Of a stretch of DNA of 15,937 bases, positions 15,289 to 15,937 are shown one piece after another. Location of the stretch: positions 1-15,937 of the forward strand of contig CAMYAB010000018.1 of NCBI GenBank assembly GCA_947253625.1, written 5' to 3'. Position 1 is the first letter of the stretch. The number at the start of each line of letters is the position of its first letter. Below the pieces are notes generated by a model. The model ran no database searches and was not told the origin of the DNA. It saw only the letters and a program-made list of their open reading frames with translations. Both the position numbers and the translations under genes were made by a program. The stretch comes from an uncultured Porphyromonadaceae bacterium (GTDB lineage Bacteria > Bacteroidota > Bacteroidia > Bacteroidales > Porphyromonadaceae).

Positions 15289-15409
15289 CAGCACCCCGCT
15301 AGGGGTGCCTTTTTCTTAGCCCGGGTGTCGAGGGGCTAAGCCCCGAAGACCCCGGGACCGCAAGTCCGCCACTTTTTTCCTCACGACCCCGCAAGGGGTC
15401 GCAAAACAG
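15289..15409 (-). repeat. Triple-hairpin repeat, copy A (inverted)
   Basis: Three structures follow each other: the terminator hairpin (15291-15308); a two-level hairpin with an outer CCCGGG pair (15320-15325 with 15351-15356) and an inner GGGGC-TAA-GCCCC stem (15332-15344); and CGACCCC-GCAA-GGGGTCG (15384-15401). The same order and stems appear in reverse complement in copies B and C. The sequence joining hairpins 2 and 3 (about 15357-15383) is unrelated to the other copies, so it is the stems that are shared. Confidence 0.7.
15291..15315 (+). terminator. Intrinsic terminator of the fimbrial operon
   Basis: GCACCCC (15291-15297) pairs with GGGGTGC (15302-15308) around the loop GCTA, followed at once by CTTTTTC. 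This is the first hairpin with a T-tract after the last gene, 75 bp past its stop. The same structure recurs in reverse orientation at 15693-15717 and 15897-15921. Confidence 0.8.
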
Positions 15410-15478
15410 GTGGTTTTCGGTTCAAAAAAAGCCTTTTCCGGGGGAGTTGATAGTCAAATAGTTGCAAAGACCCTTGAG

Positions 15479-15566
15479 TTTCACGGATAGAAGCAAAAGT
15501 TTTCACGGATAGAAGCGAACCTTTTCACGGATAGAAGAAATCGCTTAGACGGATAGACGGAAAAAA
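15479..15566 (+). repeat. Four direct repeats with an exact 22-bp period (iteron-like)
   Basis: TTTCACGGATAGAAG begins at 15479, 15501 and 15523, identical each time, and a fourth diverged unit TTAGACGGATAGACG begins at 15545. Each 15-bp core is followed by 7 bases that differ between units. A spacing of 22 bp is close to two helical turns, so a protein bound to each unit would sit on the same face of the DNA. The array lies in the middle of the MITE-like element. It could be a set of protein binding sites, or the internal repeat array of the element. It is not a CRISPR. Confidence 0.75.
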
Positions 15567-15608
15567 TCAATCCCATCTTTGGCGGACCAATTTTGCCGAT
15601 CTGTTCTG

Positions 15609-15634
15609 CGACCCCTGGCGGGGTCGTTTTATTT
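15609..15634 (+). terminator. Terminator-like hairpin on the + strand within copy B
   Basis: A 7-bp perfect stem CGACCCC/GGGGTCG with the loop TGGC is followed by TTTTATTT (15627-15634). It would stop transcription that passes the first operon terminator. Confidence 0.65.
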
Positions 15635-15692
15635 GTTCCGGAATCTATGGACCCGGGGGCTTCGGGGCTTCGCCCCTTGACACCCGGGCTAT

Positions 15693-15717
15693 GAAAAAGG
15701 CACCCCTAGCGGGGTGC
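15693..15717 (-). terminator. Terminator-like hairpin on the - strand within copy B
   Basis: The stem GCACCCC/GGGGTGC (15700-15706 with 15711-15717) is preceded on the + strand by an A-run (15694-15698), which is a T-run when read on the - strand. This fits termination of a convergent gene beyond the right edge of the window, which cannot be seen. Confidence 0.6.
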
Positions 15718-15812
15718 TGACGACCCAACACTTCTCGTCCAATTACCGACTGTCCTTGCGAACCAATTTACTCGGCCAGATTTTGAAAAACCTGTTTTGC
15801 CGATCTGCTCTG

Positions 15813-15838
15813 CGACCCCTGTCGGGGTCGTTTTATTT
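15813..15838 (+). terminator. Terminator-like hairpin on the + strand within copy C
   Basis: CGACCCC (15813-15819) pairs with GGGGTCG (15824-15830) around the loop TGTC and is followed by TTTTATTT. Same stem as in copy B, one loop base changed. Confidence 0.6.
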
Positions 15839-15896
15839 GTTCCGGAATCTATGGACCCGGGGTCATCGGGGCTGCGCCCCTCGACACCCGGGCTAT

Positions 15897-15921
15897 GAAA
15901 AAGGCACCCCTAGCGGGGTGC
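15897..15921 (-). terminator. Terminator-like hairpin on the - strand within copy C
   Basis: The stem GCACCCC/GGGGTGC (15904-15910 with 15915-15921) with an A-run before it (15898-15902) is identical to the structure in copy B and reads as a terminator for the - strand. Confidence 0.6.
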
Positions 15922-15937
15922 TGACGACCCAACACTT

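Larger units (their letters stand above)
15274..15597. mobile_element. Candidate MITE-like element (324 bp) with 16-bp perfect inverted ends
   Basis: GGCAAAATTGGTCCGC at 15274-15289 recurs as its exact reverse complement GCGGACCAATTTTGCC at 15582-15597. Between them are one inverted copy of the triple-hairpin repeat and four direct repeats of 22-bp period, but no coding frame. Short size, perfect inverted ends and no transposase describe a MITE. Tandem short repeats inside such an element recall the BrickBuilt MITEs described in P. gingivalis (from memory; identity not tested). No target-site duplication is visible directly outside the ends (ATT on the left, GAT on the right), so either the boundary is wrong or the element is old. 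Confidence 0.45.
15591..15733 (+). repeat. Triple-hairpin repeat, copy B (143 bp)
   Basis: It is matched by copy C exactly 204 bp downstream with 6 differences in 143 positions (hand count). It contains CGACCCC-TGGC-GGGGTCG (15609-15626) with a T-run, the two-level CCCGGG hairpin (15652-15657 with 15683-15688; inner stem 15664-15676), and GCACCCC-TAGC-GGGGTGC (15700-15717). Its first 7 bp overlap the right inverted end of the MITE-like element. Confidence 0.8.
15217..15937. other. Non-coding, repeat-rich tail after the operon
   Basis: No convincing gene lies in these 721 bases on either strand. The region is filled by hairpins and repeats: an 18-bp palindrome, an operon terminator, a MITE-like element with 16-bp inverted ends, four 22-bp direct repeats, and three copies of a triple-hairpin repeat, the last cut by the window edge. 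The 61-bp spacer 15734-15794 contains GCGAACCAATTTA (15758-15770), a possible decayed copy of the inverted end sequence GCGGACCAATTTT. Confidence 0.7.
15795..15937 (+). repeat. Triple-hairpin repeat, copy C (runs to the window edge)
   Basis: A direct repeat of copy B at a distance of 204 bp. All differences from copy B fall in loops or joining sequence, none in a stem. Because the match continues to the last base, the true repeat may be longer than 143 bp, and the array may go on past the window. Confidence 0.8.

Noticed and set aside
15479..15566. CRISPR array
   Set aside because: Repeat core of 15 bp, 7-bp remainders, only four units and no cas gene; far from CRISPR dimensions.
15479..15566. 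Plasmid-type replication origin
   Set aside because: The repeats are iteron-like in spacing, but there is no Rep gene, DnaA box or AT-rich opening region that I can support, and the context is an operon end filled with terminators.

Overview
The window holds one long, single-strand fimbrial operon from a member of the Bacteroidales, most likely a Porphyromonas-type organism. The first gene is a clear relative of the P. gingivalis short-fimbria major subunit Mfa1, and the second matches the anchor Mfa2 in motif pattern and length. All eight genes encode lipoproteins with a lipobox (type V pilus biogenesis). Start sites rarely have a strong Shine-Dalgarno sequence, as is usual in Bacteroidetes. 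The G+C content of the operon looks like the mid-50s percent, so P. gingivalis itself is unlikely; the species cannot be named from sequence alone.

Layout: 1-86, tail of an unidentified upstream gene; 87-164, AT-rich leader; 165-1862, Mfa1-type major fimbrillin; 1863-2004, a gap with two perfect hairpins; 2005-2982, Mfa2/FimB-type anchor; 3005-4822, a second Mfa1-family protein; 4961-6790 and 6806-8788, a tandem pair of paralogous accessory fimbrillins; 8785-11304 and 11329-12807, a second paralogous pair in which only the first copy carries a C-terminal tip-like module; 12823-15216, a more distant fimbrillin-like protein carrying the same kind of C-terminal module. Gaps are short (4-bp overlap to 24 bp) except after genes 1 and 3, so this reads as one transcription unit with readthrough past the hairpins.

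Model (family knowledge plus inference): each subunit is exported as a lipoprotein to the outer membrane. A trypsin-like protease cuts after an Arg about 35-50 residues past the lipid Cys, which frees a groove filled by the C-terminal strand of the next subunit. Gene 1 builds the shaft, gene 2 keeps its lipid end and anchors it, genes 3, 4, 5 and 7 are accessory or connector subunits, and genes 6 and 8 are candidate tip adhesins. The P. gingivalis mfa operon is recalled as mfa1-mfa2-mfa3-mfa4-mfa5 with a large von Willebrand-type Mfa5. No such protein is seen here; the distal part looks more like an expanded fimC-fimD-fimE-type set.

The most unusual points are: (i) the end of the last gene, where the tip-module signature (YYYW...YYNA) is found in the -1 frame while the flanking sequence fits frame 0; (ii) the 720-bp non-coding tail (15217-15937), which contains a MITE-like element framed by 16-bp perfect inverted repeats, four direct repeats of exactly 22-bp period, and three copies of a triple-hairpin repeat whose two direct copies differ only at positions predicted to be unpaired; (iii) the major pilin having Lys where relatives carry the processing Arg.
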